Part shown: positions 1-13,700 of the stretch, piece by piece
Position numbering within the stretch: the first letter of the stretch is position 1
Layout of the letters: every line of letters starts with the position of its first letter
From: Diphasiastrum complanatum
Taxonomy: Eukaryota; Streptophyta; Lycopodiopsida; Lycopodiales; Lycopodiaceae
Length of the DNA stretch: 64,000 bases
Assembly: GCA_029204225.1 (NCBI GenBank)
Contig: CM055100.1
Coordinates: forward strand, 15,472,835 to 15,536,834
Direction: 5' to 3'
Notes under the pieces: generated by a model
What the model saw: only the letters and a program-made list of their open reading frames with translations
Databases searched by the model: none
What the model was told of the DNA's origin: nothing
Translations under genes and position numbers: made by a program

Positions 1-200
1 CCCATTGATGTTTTTTTATCATACCCCTATCCTGGCTGATCAGGCTCGATCACTTGCAGCTACCATTGCTTCTCGGGATGCTCCGGCTTCTCTTGATGTT
101 CCTTTCTCAGATGGGATATCTTGATGCAGTATTTTTCTCTGGCACTGGTTCTTATCTTATTTTGTCTACATTGGGGGCCATGTTCTTTATAGCCAGGGAG
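1..200 (+). mobile_element. 3' internal end of a Ty3/gypsy element (left-truncated)
   Basis: The first bases read in one frame as the end of a chromodomain (Pro-Ile-Asp-Val-Phe) and match the equivalent place of the complete gypsy element at 5656-10773 (around 10160), although frameshifts follow. A purine-rich tract, gccagggag, ends at 200 directly before the LTR, as a polypurine tract should. The rest of the element lies left of the window. Confidence 0.7.
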
Positions 201-663
201 AGTTACGGACTACAGGATACAGGCCTACTGGGCTACTCTGCATATATTCCGCAGGCCTCTTTACATTTACTGTTGGTTATGTATATTTCTGGTTACGCAT
301 TTTATATTAGTCATGTACAGGCCCCAAAGCCTTTTTATATGCTTATGACCCGCACTGGGTCCTTTTTATGACATTGACTGGCCTTGGGCCCTTATTATAT
401 GGTTATATGTGGAGTGGGGGGCCCGTAGGAGGGCGCACTATTTTCCCTCCACATTTTGCCTCCCTTTACTTTTGAATTCCTATTTTAGGGTTCATTGGTA
501 GGGTATTTATAGGGGCATTTGTACACTCATTTTTCAGATTATTGATTGGTATTGCTTGGGCTCTTCGTGGGAGAACCTATTGTCTTGTCTATTGCTTGTA
601 GGGCTTTAGTCTATTGCTGTCTTTTATGCTTCATTGATTCAACACCTGAGATTTTGCATAACT
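201..663 (+). repeat. 3' LTR of the left-edge gypsy element
   Basis: Starts agttacgg right after the polypurine tract and ends in taact, so it has the same unusual 5-bp inverted ends (AGTTA/TAACT) as the LTRs at 5656 and 10331. It shares blocks with them, including ggccttgggccc and gggcgcactattttccctcc, but is clearly diverged, so it is a related older copy. The target duplication cannot be checked because the 5' end is outside the window. Confidence 0.7.
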
Positions 664-2594
664 TCTTCTCACATCGTTAGGCTAGGACGTAATCTTGCTA
701 TGAGATGGAGGTATGTGAGGGTTGAAGCTAGGGTGCGATTGTTATGTCCATGCCCGCATGTATAGGAATGTAGTAGTCTTGCATGGGCACATGCATAGGC
801 AATGTAGGGGTTATACTCTCCTATAGAAACTCGCCCTACTACCATTCTGTATTGTGTGATTGATTGCCAGTTCTCTCTCTCTACATCAGTATCCTATCTT
901 GAAACTTGGGGGTGATGCTACTGGAGATTGATCAGTAGCTTTTACTTGGTTGGGTGGTTTGGCTCCACTGATATTCCTTTGTGTGTGTCTTGTAAGCAAG
1001 ATCTTGAGGTGCTTCTCCTTACAGTAGTGGTATGGGACGTCGTAGCCTGGGGGAGACCTTAGCGTGCTTGAGGGTGGTCTATAGCTCCAATGCACAAGGG
1101 TGAGATAGCAATATCTCTATGGATGGGTAGTTTCAGAATGTCGTCGGTTAATTGTGTCCTTGCGTTAATTAGCATCGACGATGGGGTACATGAAGAATGC
1201 TTCCTAAGCTACCAAGTAGCAATCATTTAATACCCAATTAGAGTCGAACACCTACATTGTAGTAAAAGCCTTGAGTTACTGGTCAATTGGAACTCTGCGA
1301 CATCTTTTGGATATTAAAACAATTTTTTGAACAACCTGGGATTTGGTTCTATATCAGTTCCTTACTTCTAACTGTTGAAGATTTCCCACCTGGAATATAA
1401 ATCCAGTTTGGTAGCAAAAGTAACAGACAATGGAGTGGACTGGTGGAACACCCTAGTCCATAACTCTAAAGTTGGACTAGTCTCACTTGCTGCGATCAGA
1501 TTACTTTACCCTTTCCATTATTTCAAAAAGAGAGTCATATCTTCCGATACATAATTTTCACTAATTCTATAGTGAAGCTTAACTTGTACACTTCATCACA
1601 AAGTGTGCAGTCAACTGCTCCTGACGAGAAAATTTCAACTTTTTATGCATGTCTCGGTAGTCTGTATAGAACATGCTCTATAGTAGCAAAAAGTTCACAG
1701 ACAGCATTCATGGATTTTCTGCAAAAGCTCATATGCCCAACAAACATCTCCAATAACCTTTTACACCTTGATAGACCATGTCTTATTTATTTTCCAAGCT
1801 CCAGAGTCCAGGATTTCTACTATGAACTCGATCTCCATGACTTGCCTTGCAAAGGGCAACATTCTAGGCCAAAACAAGTTACTCCAAACGATCCTTTAAG
1901 GAAAAAACAGCCATCGCCTTTCCAAATCTATAAACACAAACATAACAAGCTCTATGATGTAATTGTTGACTGGTCTCTCTGCACCAAGGCCACCAGAATA
2001 AATGGAGCCCCAAAAAGCTCATTTTTGTGGCCGAGGGCTCCTAAAAACTCCCACCTACTCCCCCCTAAATGTCATTATGACATGCACTCCACCTACTTGT
2101 CCAATCTCAAATTCATCTTATCAGAAGAATCACCTACTGATATTCAAAATAGAATACCCCTAAAATGGCAACCATCTGCACCTTTACACTGACACAATAG
2201 TACCTTAAATCACTTCATAACCAAGTAACAAGACTCAGGTAACTGAAGACTAGCCTGATGAGCAGAGCACTTAAAGAATCATTGTCAACTAAAGCTTACT
2301 ATCACGAAAAATGTTCAATCAGATAGTTGGCCTATCTTTAACTTGTTAAGTAGATTCCAAAATGCTTTGAGAGAGAAATTTTTTCATTGCACTAGTTTAG
2401 TACAATCTTGAAACAGACAACATGTCTTTTGAAACTAACATCCTGCATCAAAAAGATGTGAATCGTAATTTTGGAAAGCCATACAGAGATGAAAATCTGG
2501 ATAACTAGAGCATGTATGGTGGTATGCTCATCAAAGAAGAACTTATACCAAGATTTGTAATCTAGAAACTGCAACAAAACTTCAGAGAACTAAC
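664..2594. other. Gene-free stretch, probably FVE-like intron 9
   Basis: No exon for the remaining WD40 repeats of the minus-strand FVE-like gene was found here, so this is best read as the intron following exon 9. A 206-codon open frame at 1572-2192 on the plus strand has no family signature I recognise and looks like chance. Confidence 0.5.
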
Positions 2595-4706
2595 CTTGAT
2601 TGCTGCTTCACTACCAATCCTAGCATCCCATAAAATAAGGCAAGCATCATCGCCCACACTACAGAACTCCTGTGTGCTGTTTGAGCAGTAGAAGTTGAAA
2701 GTTTTCAGTCTCTAGGATATTCTCAAAAAGATAACTCCAACAACATTGTTTCACAATGATAGTTAACTATACACTACAACAACATGCACTACAATGACAT
2801 GCGTTGTGCGAACATAAAAGGAAAACCACCTCTTGAATAATGTGGCAATGTGATGAAAACTTGGAGCAATGCAACCAACATCCACACCATTCTTGTCAAC
2901 CAAGCAAGATGTTTGACATCAATGTCTTTTGAGAATAAAAACAAGGGGAACAAATGTCACAAATGCTAAAAACAACCAGATTCATTTCTCAATATGCAGT
3001 TCAGGGTTTTCTTGACTAGCATCTGGTTTAAGAAAGAATGATTGCTTAAGATATCATGTGCTTGAAAGTGCCTATTCACTGCTTTAAAGTTGTAGTGCAA
3101 TGAAGTTTGCGGAGCAACATCAACCTCAAAATTTGGAAAGCTTATCAGCAGTCAATTTTCAATTCTTAAGGCTACAGGTTGCATCAATAAGGTATTCAGC
3201 CTACCTTTCACATACAGACAACATAAATAGATGTATAGAGAGAAAGAGAGCAATTGGATGGGAAGAATAGTAATGGTTCTCAGTCTTTGTTTCAGGTGAA
3301 GTTAAATCACAACTTGCACATTTGATTGATTCTGAACCTCAATTACAAAAATTTTTACAAAAAAACTATAACAAAAATCAGCAACACAAACCTAAAAGGG
3401 CGGAATTGAACGTCTTCGACGGTCATTGTATGGCCTCTAAAATGTCCTCTAGGCCCAATTGTTGTAGGATCAGATGTAGGCACTTGAAATCCACCTAATT
3501 TTAATTTTCCTCCTAGTATATCTTGCCTTAAGGGAGCTGGTTCTCTAAAATCTGGAACATGATCTTCAATGCTCCAAAGAAGGACTTGTTTATCCTTACC
3601 TGCAAGACAAATCATGAGCCAGCAGCAGTTAGTAATAGAAAGATCCTCCAAGTGCATGCTAGACATACAGGCTTTGGTTGTTGTCGATCACTTACTTCTG
3701 AGACATAAAAGGTATTAAAAAAAATTGTTTGACGTCAATACAGTCCCAGGAATAGATTCTCATTGCAGTTAAATTCCTTGGAAGTTGAACAAATTGAAAC
3801 TAGAAGTAAGAGAGTTTCAATATTACCTCCAGAAAGCACAAATGGAGCAGTGGCGCTTAAGGCAAGAGCATATTCTGCATTGTCAGCATGTCCTGTAAGA
3901 ATCTGTTCCCTAGCCAAGTAACACCACGAATACCTTGAGCAAGGAAACAGCTACACAAATACCATAACTGGTTGGGAGGAAGATAATTATCATCATCAAA
4001 TTGAAGATATGTCAAAAATCACTCACCAGATCTGGTCTAGAGTAAACTGCCCCAACATGTGCTGTGCGATTGGGTTGGGTCTCTACGTTCCATATCAAGA
4101 CCTTTACAATCACCAAATAAAGACTATTGGTCACAGCCTCCAGCACAAACCAGCGAATATTTCCAAACATACAAATCAGCCACATCCCTAAGTGTGTCTT
4201 TGTGTAAGAGGTAAACAAGGTCAATAGACCACAGCCTTCTGGTTTATAGGAAAAAAGAGCATCCTAAGGATGATTTCAGTGGCCAACCAGAAGCTTCCTA
4301 GGAAAGCCATACATAAATACAAAATCCATAAGATTAGGTCAACGTTAGAAGTGGGAATGCAACTACTTATCTTTTAGATTGGCATCCAATATACAACCAT
4401 CCAGCTATTGAGTGCCTTTAATCAATAATTTCCTAGAATCTTTTACATTTTGTGCACAAAACAAAAACATCAAGTTGCTATCATAACATGCTTATGTCCC
4501 CTTACTTACAACATGAAACATCTTAGACCTTAGAAAAAAAACAAAGTCGATACATACATGGCTTAAGAGTAGGTGGCATGGTCCACTAACTTATAATAGC
4601 AGATCAAATATTGGAGCTCCAAAACAATGCTCGGAAATACCTCTGCGCTATCAGTGTGTGTTGCCACAATCTTGCTATTTTGAGGCATCTCTCTGATCCT
4701 ATTGAC
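2595..4706 (-). CDS. FVE/MSI4-like: FVE-like exons 5-9 (WD40 core)
   Basis: Exon 5 (4641-4706) encodes VNRIREMPQNSKIVATHTDS plus AE. Exon 6 (4027-4101) carries a WD-type VLIWN strand. Exon 7 (3827-3902) carries GHADNAEYALAL. Exon 8 (3392-3599) carries VLLWSIEDH, a divergent linker and GHTMTVEDV. Exon 9 (2595-2676) carries CLILWDAR. The linker in exon 8 differs in sequence from the Ser/Gly-rich one of Arabidopsis, as expected for a distant plant lineage. Confidence 0.87.
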
Positions 4707-7700
4707 CTGCAAGAAATCACAGCAGATTTGATTAGAGCACAACCACGAGTAGGTCCAAGCACAGTTCATCCAAAACTGGGTAATCACTTTCAGGCATTCA
4801 AATTCATGTGTTTAGGATGTCTGCATATTGAGATCCAGATGCAAACAACTTGGCCCACCTCTCGAATACAATAAAGTATCATTTGAGAGAAAAATTTCAA
4901 TTCTTCCAAATTTTCATGCCTCCAAGAAAATCCAGCACTATCTGTTAGAAACCCGAGAAAGGATCCAGACTTCTAAGGTAGTAACTGACAAACCCATATA
5001 ATGCAATGTTCAACCAAAAACCAGATGATAGATTAGCATACATGTTCCGGTTAGAGAATCTTTATTGAGTAAGAACCAATCACTGATCTAAATCAATCAT
5101 GTCACGCTTGATGCCTTTGCCAAGACCTGTGCCACACATCAACATAAATTCAATGAATGGCAACTTTTTTACAAAACATGGGCTGGGTTCATTCTTCTTC
5201 GGAACTTTTCAATGACATACAATGATGTTATGCCCCAAAGCAATCAATTGTAACTCCACCTGACGCCTATGTTTGGTAAGCCCAACTAATCATGGAAGCC
5301 TTTGGTATTAAGCACTTGGTTGGTTCTATGGGCCCTAAAGACTTAGTCAATGTTAAGTCTAGGATAGAACCAAAACATAACATAAAACATGGGCAACCTT
5401 TAGCTTTATGGAGTCCATCCATAAAGTCTTGGGCAACTTGGCTTGCATAGCGCATGCTACATGTGATGGCCCCTTACCCGCATCATTAGCACCCAAGAGT
5501 AGGTGTAGGCCCCAAACAAAATTTGCACTTTTGGGGCTAGATTCCAATGTGTAATCAGTAGCATTTTATTCTAGGCCCTTGAATATCAACATGTATGCTA
5601 TCTTGAATTTTCAAAAGGCTTAAAGGCAATACTTGACTACCAAATATTGTATCCCAGTTATGGACTCGGCTCATTACATTCGCCGCGTCCATTTATATTC
5701 ACTTTACTTTATGCATAAGCAGGCCTTGGGCCCTTTTTTATTCATTAGTGACACTTAGACTATATGGTTGGCCTTTGGCCTTATTATTCATTATTAGGCC
5801 ATTTGGACATATTACTGGAGAGTGGGGGCCTTCTTGGAGGGCGCACTATTTTCCCTCCCAGTTGGGCCCTAGCCACCGGAAGCTTCCTTTTAGGGCTTCC
5901 TCTTGGCTATAAGTAGGGAAACTGTGTCATTTGTTATTCAGCTGATGATATTGAAGTCTCTCTTTAGTCTCCTTAATCTCTCTCTTTCCTGCTTTCTAGG
6001 GCTAAGTCTTGCTTATGTGCTGCTTTCATAGCTTAAGTCTTGCTTATGTGATGCTTTCATATTAGCTCTAGATCAGCTGTGGCTCTATTCGTAACTTGAT
6101 ATCAGAGCACTTTCCTGATTGCTGAATTTCAGATCTGATTTTTTTATTGGGTGCTCATTTTTCCTTGCTGATTTTTCTCTCTTTGCTGAGGGCTTTCGTC
6201 TCTTTGCTTCAGCAACATTCAGCATAGTTTGGAGGAGGACCAGCTCTCATCAGAGCATTTTCCTTGGCGGAGCTTTAGCAGATAGTTAGCGGAAGTACTT
6301 CCACTAAATTTGGCGGCCGAAAAAAAAAATTTGGGCAGATTATTTCCGGCACCCAAGTTCCAACCCTCCATCACCCATTTCCAGCTTGTTTGCAGGCTCT
6401 CCAACGCCCAATTCCCTCATCTCTTTCGTCCGTTCCTCCTTCCATTTTCGGCCCTCTCTTCACTTTTGTTTGCAGGCTGTCCAGCCGCTTCATACTTGTC
6501 ACTTTCGTCTGTTTTTGTCTCCGTTTGCAGCCATTTTTCACACCTTGTTTGCAGGCTGTCCATCGCCCATCCTCAACCAAATTTCACGAAATTCCGACTC
6601 CGTTTGATATTCCAATTTGTCACTTGCCTCCTGGCTGTCCAGCGCATTTTTACAGCCTTCATTTTCACTTTTTTCATTTGCTGATTGTTGTCCTTTCTTA
6701 GTTGTGATAATAGTGGTTTTAATAGACTAATTTGGGGTGACGACAAGAGTCCGCTCTCTCAAGTTTTCGTCTATTCCTTCCACTATCATTATGGCACATT
6801 CACCTACCCCGAGTGAGGCTACTCAGGAAACCTTATCCGATCAGTTTCGTCGCATGGATGAGACCCTTTCTGGCCTCGTTCTTCGCTTTGATACAGTTAT
6901 GACCGGCTTTCCTACTATGCAGTCACATATTGATTCTTTACAGCCTCATGGTCCTAGAAAAGCCCCTGTCTTTCCTTCATTTGGGACTCCCCCTCCATTT
7001 GGATTTCCATCTTCTTTTGCTAGTCAGCCTGGTGGTGGACCGTTCATTCCACCTAACCCACCTCCTGGTTTCTTTCCACGTCCCCCAGTTCCCGAGCCAC
7101 ACTTTGCTCGAGCCTTTCGTGATAGGGTACAACTTGCTACCTATTCCGGTTTCTTTGACGGGAACTTATTAGAGAATTGGTTTGCTAAGCTTGACACATA
7201 TTTTCAGATCTACCCTAAGACTGAGGATCCAGTTGGCTGCTTTACAGTTAGATGGACGTGCCGCCACGTGGTGGCAAGTTTATCGAGCCGATCCCGATCG
7301 GGAAGGGCTCCATATATGGCATACCTTTCGCCGTGACCTCCGTCATGCTATGTTTGATCCTCAGTGGCTCGACCGCCAACGTGATACATTTCGTAATCTC
7401 ACTCAGACCAGTGACCTTGTTTTTATACAGATCAGTTTATGGAGCTTTCTTATCTTTTCACAGATCTACTGCCCACTGAGCTTATTTCTCGTTACATTGC
7501 TGGGCTTCGTGGTGCCTTACGTTACGATGTTTCTTCCTTCCGTCCTCCCACACTTGTTGAGGCGATGTCTCTTGCCAGTACTTTACAGTACAAGTACTCT
7601 GACACCCTTCCTTCCCGCTTCTCCCGACCCCGTCCTTCTGCTTTTCCCGCTATGTCCACCCCTACACCTGCCCCTTCAGTTCCAGTTCCTTGCATTGTGG

Positions 7701-10700
7701 ACCCTCGACCTGCTTTTGTCCAACGTTACACATCTGCAGAGTTCGCTGACCTTCAGGATCCTATATCACACAGTTTGAGCGAGTTGCCTAATTTACTTGA
7801 GATAGTTATTGATCTACCAAAGCTCGTCATTGTATCCCATAGTGAGTCAGAGTCACATATACAGGTTCCTACTGATGTTGATTCACATATACAGGTTGCG
7901 GCTGATATGGTCCTTGATACTGACATAGCATGCTATGATCCTATTGATGATGTTGTTCCATGCTTTGATATTGTTGTTGAGTACTTTGATGCTACTCGCC
8001 TGAGCGCCATGCTATAGATGTTGTCACCTATGCTCCTTATTTCGATATTATTCATGGGTCTACGGTTTCAGATGCTTTGGCTACTCCAGTAGATCTCCAT
8101 ATGGCATACGATTATACATTTCATGATGGTCCTATTGTATACTCACTAGCTGATTTTGTTGATACCCGTCTAGATGAGTATGCGGTTCTTCTAGATGCAT
8201 ATTTAGGCCAGAACTTATCAATTGATGCTTCTGTTATTATGCCTACGTATGTTGTTCCATTTGTGGATCATATTATTCTAGATGCGGGGCAAGAGTATAT
8301 TGCTTTAGTGGATACAGGCAGTACACATTCATTTATTAGCAGTTACATTTCCACCAGGATTCGTGCTACACCTGTTCCTGCTTCCCAGCCTCTCAGTTTG
8401 AGGTTGCTCGTTCCCATTCTTTTCCCAGTTCTCAGATGATTCAAGGCTTGGATTATCGCATTGGTGCTTTTTCTGGTCAGGCAGCTTTCTACATCATTTC
8501 TCTGAAGCACTATGACATTATTTTTGGTGCAGCCTGGTTCTCTCCACTTGGTACTGTTGCTGTGGATCTCTCTCAGCAGACACTTTCCTTTACTCATGTT
8601 GGTCCGCATCATTCACTTGCTGGTATTGATTTCCAGGGTGACTATCAGTTGGTTACCGGGAAGCAGTTTATGCGTAGCCTGCCAAAGGCTCAGGATGCAG
8701 CTCTTCTTTCCATTCAGAGTACATCAGTTGCCGCTTCACTTTCACCATTCGTGGGTCCTCTTCCTCAGGTTGATGCTCCTTCGGATTTACAGGTTGTTGC
8801 TATGTGCCTTGTGCCTATATGCCTTGATTCACAGATATTGTATTTAGTGGTCATTCCTGGTTTCATTGATAATCAGGCTGTATACCTTGGTGGTATTTCT
8901 ACTATTGCTTTTGCGCATACCTCAGATAGCCCTCCTGGTTCGGTGGTTGGTGCAGTATCTTCTCCATTGGTCTCTATATCTCCATCTCTTGAGTCCGTTA
9001 TGGCCGATGTTCCTGCTGATTTCTATGGGGTTCTTCACGGGTCCACGTTTGATGGTTCCCTCGCTATTGGTGATCATGTTGTATGTTCTTTCGCTTTATT
9101 CCATGGATCTCTGCTTGAGGTTTGTGAGCTGCCTCATGATATTTCTACGGTTCCTGACATGATTCATGAGCCTTTCGCCCTTACTGTTACACACTTCTAT
9201 TCCTCACTTGTGCGCCTGGTGTGTACTTTGGGATTACACTTGCGGCCAGTTCCGATGGGTCATCCGATTCTCCATCCGTTTTTGGTGTATCCTATGATGG
9301 ATTGGTATGTCCATATGAGGTCTTTCTGGATGAGTTTTTCGGCTACAGTTTTTCAGTTGGGGCCTCTACTATTTCTAGATTTGTTGCTACTGTTTTCATG
9401 CATCATGTCTTTTTAGATGATGCATTGATTTCTTGGACCTTCTGGAGCTTTTGGCATGCTGCTCTTCTCGTGATATGGGCCTTGAAGGTATCGTGTGCCA
9501 TTGCTACTTCTCATTCATGGGCCTTATGGATACCTTGGCCTTTTGACCATGCTGGTGCACATTTCTCCATTTTAGCTATCCTTTGTCAGAATGATCTCTT
9601 TATGATCCATGTTGCCTGGCATATCGCTTGCTTTTCCATGCTACTACAGCGTGCCTGTCATCCTGCTTATGTTCCTACTCCTTGGTGCTGGTTCCGATGC
9701 TGCTATCTTTTCTTGGGGCACCTATATCACTGAGTTTGCACATATGGTTGATGGTTACATGTATGATGCAACTATTCGCGATGAGTGTCCATCTCTTTTC
9801 CAGTTTCCTTATTGGCTTCCCGTTGCTGATGCAGTTCTACCTTCTCGGGCTTTTTGGATACCTTGGTATGATGTCCCTATCTTTTGGGCTGATCCTCTAC
9901 TATCTTGGGCATTACGGATACCTTGGCATTCCTGGTTGTTGCTTGATCTTCTTCTGGTTCCTTGGCATTCCTGGTTGTTCCATAGTGCTTGGTTTTAGAT
10001 GATGCGGCCGAGATGTTCCCTTCGTCGCCATGATGTTGATCCTGAGTTGTTCCCTTTCTGCCATTCACCAGGTTCGCCTTCACCATAGTTGATGCTGCCG
10101 GCAAATTCAGTTTTTGGTCCAGTTCGATGGTTATCATGTTGAGAAGGCCACATGGGAGCCTATTGATGTCTTTTATCATACACTATCACTTGCGGATCAG
10201 GATCATGCTCCTCCTGCACTTGTTGATTCCTCTACATCAGATGTTGCTCTAGTTGTTGATGCACCAGGGCTTGCTGCTGTTTGATCCAGTTTCTTTTCGG
10301 CAATTGGGTCTTTTTTTTTGTGCCGGGGAGAGTTATGGACTCGGCTCATTACATTCGCCGCGTCCATTTACATTTACTTTACTTTATGCATAAGCAGGCC
10401 TTGGGCCCTTTTTTATTCATTAGTGACACTTAGACTATATGGTTGGCCTTTGGCCTTATTATTCATTATTAGGCCATTTGGACATATTACTGGAGAGTGG
10501 GGGCCTTCTTGGAGGGCGCACTATTTTCCCTCCCAGTTGGGCCCTGGCCACCAGAAGCTTCCTTTTAGGGCTTCCTCTTGGCTATAAGTAGGGAAACTGT
10601 GTCATTTGTTATTCAGCTGATGATATTGAAGTCTCTCTTTAGTCTCCTTAATCTCTCTCTTTCCTGCTTTCTAGGGCTAAGTCTTGCTTATGTGCTGCTT

Positions 10701-13700
10701 TCATAGCTTAAGTCTTGCTTATGTGATGCTTTCATAGCTTAGCTCTAGATCAGCTGTGGCTCTATTCGTAACTATTCCATCCATCAACCTATGACTTTAC
10801 ATCACAATAGATCATCCAGCTTTACATCTCAAGACTGTGCCAATAATTAGGAAGCACTTATATTTTTATATGTGCAGATGAAAGGTGATACGTACATGAA
10901 AATTGGCACGTTACTTTGCATAAACAGCTGAGATATGGCCATATCTCATTCCTATGCATTTGAGCTCTAAAATAGCTATACTTTGTAGCCTAACATTGCT
11001 CAGTCTTCCTGATTGAATCCTCCCACTAAGAGAGCCCACGTGCACTTTTAGGCTGCCTAGCATTTTCTAAAATAAGTATTCCAATATGCAGTGCAACTAC
11101 ATAATATAACAGTAGAGATCACCCAACAGTTGGACCAATATTCTCATAATGACCCTCTTTATATCCCAAACAGCAGCATTTCATAGACCTATGACAGAAT
11201 CAGGGTTCTCATTCAAAGAACTTCAAACGATATTAACATGATCAATAATCATGACATACAAAGATCTACACTGACACAATGTGAGAGATGTAAGATGATC
11301 TCCAAGCTCATTTTGACAATGGATCCCATCCATTGTCAAAAGCATGCCACTAGTCACAGAAAAGGAAAAGAACACCAGTAAAGATCACATGAAGTGCAAG
11401 CGGCAAGCGTAGCACATCCTCACAGAAATTCAAATCAATTAACAACAGCAAAAATAGTCAGTCAATCAAGATAATGTGGCCAAACCTTATATATAGCTTC
11501 TTCACGTTAGCCGTGAAAAGGTACACAAAAGTCAAACCAATAGTAACAATCCATGAATGTGATAGATTAATCCTATAAAAATAGAGAAAAAGAAAGTGTC
11601 TAAGGAAAATATCGCCCAAGCCAACTAAGAATAATCTCAAGGCCTGTTAGTGTTGAGATTGTACCCTAGGCTGCCAGCTAGGTCAAGACTCAAGATGTTT
11701 CGAATGCTACTAGTACAAACAAGGAAATTTTTAAACACGCCTCAAAAACTTGTTCTGACACAATTGAGAGCAATGATGATTAAAAAAAGCAAGTTGTAGT
11801 GATCCATGTCATCCAGAAAATTTTGTTATTAAAAAGCCTCTAAACACAATGAGGATACTTGACTCCCATGGCATCAAGTAAAAAATCTACCAAGGAAGAA
11901 TCAACCAGTTTTCCTTTGACAAATGCACATGTTTGACAAAACTTTGAAACACCAGTGGGAGTGTAGAGATCATATGCAAAATTCTATACTGAAAATTTGC
12001 AACAAACCCAAGCAATGCGAAGTTCTGATTCCATGTGACTTACCTCACCAGGATGTATAATTGTCTTATGCTTTTTAACAAAAGGGGATTTAGCCTCTTC
12101 ATTGAACTGCACAATTGATCCAAACAAGCAGTCAAAAATCTCAAACTGTGACGATCACACTTTTCCTGCAAGTTCCAACCAGCGATCATAGCCCGGACTT
12201 TAAAGTACATGACATAAAGTACAAAGTTTCCTGTCTGCAATATCTTACATATTTCCTTTTCTTTCCAAATGCCCTGAGATAGTTTTTCAATCCAAATTCA
12301 ACAAGGACATACTTGGCAAATGTGTTCAGCTGCAGCAATACGTGGCTTGACCACTTCACAATTTGCAACTACCAATGTGTTTGGATATTTCTCAATTGTC
12401 TGCAAATAAGCAAGTTAATTGCTTCAGTGAGTATGAATTACTATATCTCAATTTTGAAGTAAAGCCTCTTTATCCCTTGCTCCTATAATGAAGAAACAAA
12501 GATTCAATTTTCATTTGCAACAAAAGAAAATCACGAGGATTTTTCTCCTGATAAACATACAATGCTCTCCAAGTCAAAATAAAAATAAAAATGTGATAGC
12601 AAAATTCTGGCCCAGATGGAAATATAAGCTTATGCTGCCCTAGAACAAGGTCCAAGTTTTTTGGTATGATAGTAATAGTTGAAGCTCCTGGCTACGTCAT
12701 AAAACACACCTAACAAATGATTTGGCATGATAGCAGTATTTAAAGCTTCATCATCAACAATAACCTAAAATAGCAAGCATAATCTCCCCATTGCTTAAGC
12801 AAATGGCCAAGAAAACAAACAGCAAAGAACCACATTTTGAGTGTCCCAAAAACATACGAAATGCATTTCCAAGGACTGAGCAAATGGCCAAGAAAACCCA
12901 CAGCAAAGAACCACATTTTGAGTGTCCCGAAAACATATGAAATGCATTTCCAAGGACTGAGCAAATGGCCAAGAAAACCAACAGCAAAGAACCACATTTA
13001 AGTGTCCCAAAAACATATGAAATGCATTTCCAAGAATATTCAGACAATCAGACCCAAGTTTGCTATTTTGTAAACATAATTACAAGAGGCAAATATTTCA
13101 AGCATACCAATAAAAATACGATTAATCTTCCACAATTTGACACGATGATGTGTTACCAATCATGTGGTAAATGTATTTACCCAAGCAAGGACTCACCTAA
13201 AAATGTGATACGAGAATACTCAACTACTAACTCCAGATTTTGAAAAACATACTTGCTCAGAGATATACAGGCGTTGAAGATTTTTATATGGCCCTTGCTC
13301 CAACTGAGGTCCCCATCTGAACGGTCATCAAATCAAGTGAGATTAATTTCAATGGGAAAGAAGAAATTTCATGAGGGCAATGCTCAAGATTGAAATAAAG
13401 ACATTGTGGAGAGAAACACAATTATCCACAAAGTTTAGATTTTAAAACTTGAATGTTATTCTTCTCCTAGATGATAACAAATGATTGTAAAGATAACTTC
13501 ATGTTTTTTTATGTCTTGAGGAAGTTGTATATTCTTACCCATGAACAGAATGTGAAAAGAACATTCAAAAGATGGTGTCATGAATTCTTCTTAAATGTTA
13601 AGTATTAGCATGTTATTATGAGTTTTTGAGGCAAAGCCCATGAATTAGGATAGATCTATTCTCCCACAAGCAGCCCATTGCTGCCCAATTGACCTGTAGG

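Larger units (their letters stand above)
5656..10773 (+). mobile_element. Complete-ended, pol-less Ty3/gypsy (chromovirus-like) element
   Basis: A 5118-bp element sits in FVE-like intron 4, antisense to the gene. It has LTRs at 5656-6096 and 10331-10773, a primer-binding site at 6097-6108 close to the initiator-Met tRNA type, and a polypurine tract ccggggag ending at 10330. Flanks atccc (5651-5655) and attcc (10774-10778) match at four of five bases and may be a decayed target duplication. Inside are a gag, an aspartic protease and the end of a chromodomain, but no reverse transcriptase, RNase H or integrase. By eye the LTRs differ at about five places, so insertion was recent and must have used enzymes supplied in trans. 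Confidence 0.87.

Noticed and set aside
1572-2192. 206-codon open frame on the plus strand
   Set aside because: No family motif, no splice or promoter context, and it lies in the intron of a minus-strand gene. Length alone is not enough in this base composition.
6310-6701. Several overlapping frames with a repeated LQAVQ-like pattern
   Set aside because: They lie in the untranslated leader between primer-binding site and gag of the gypsy element, and are generated by a repeated tgtttgcaggctgtcc.
9221-10002. Possible novel membrane protein from the Trp/Leu/Phe-rich frames
   Set aside because: The frames sit in the filler of a pol-less gypsy element, overlap in several phases and reflect T-rich short repeats.
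12740-13047. Overlapping minus-strand open frames with repeated protein units
   Set aside because: They are produced by the 81-bp tandem repeat, whose period is a multiple of three. There is no sign of a real protein.
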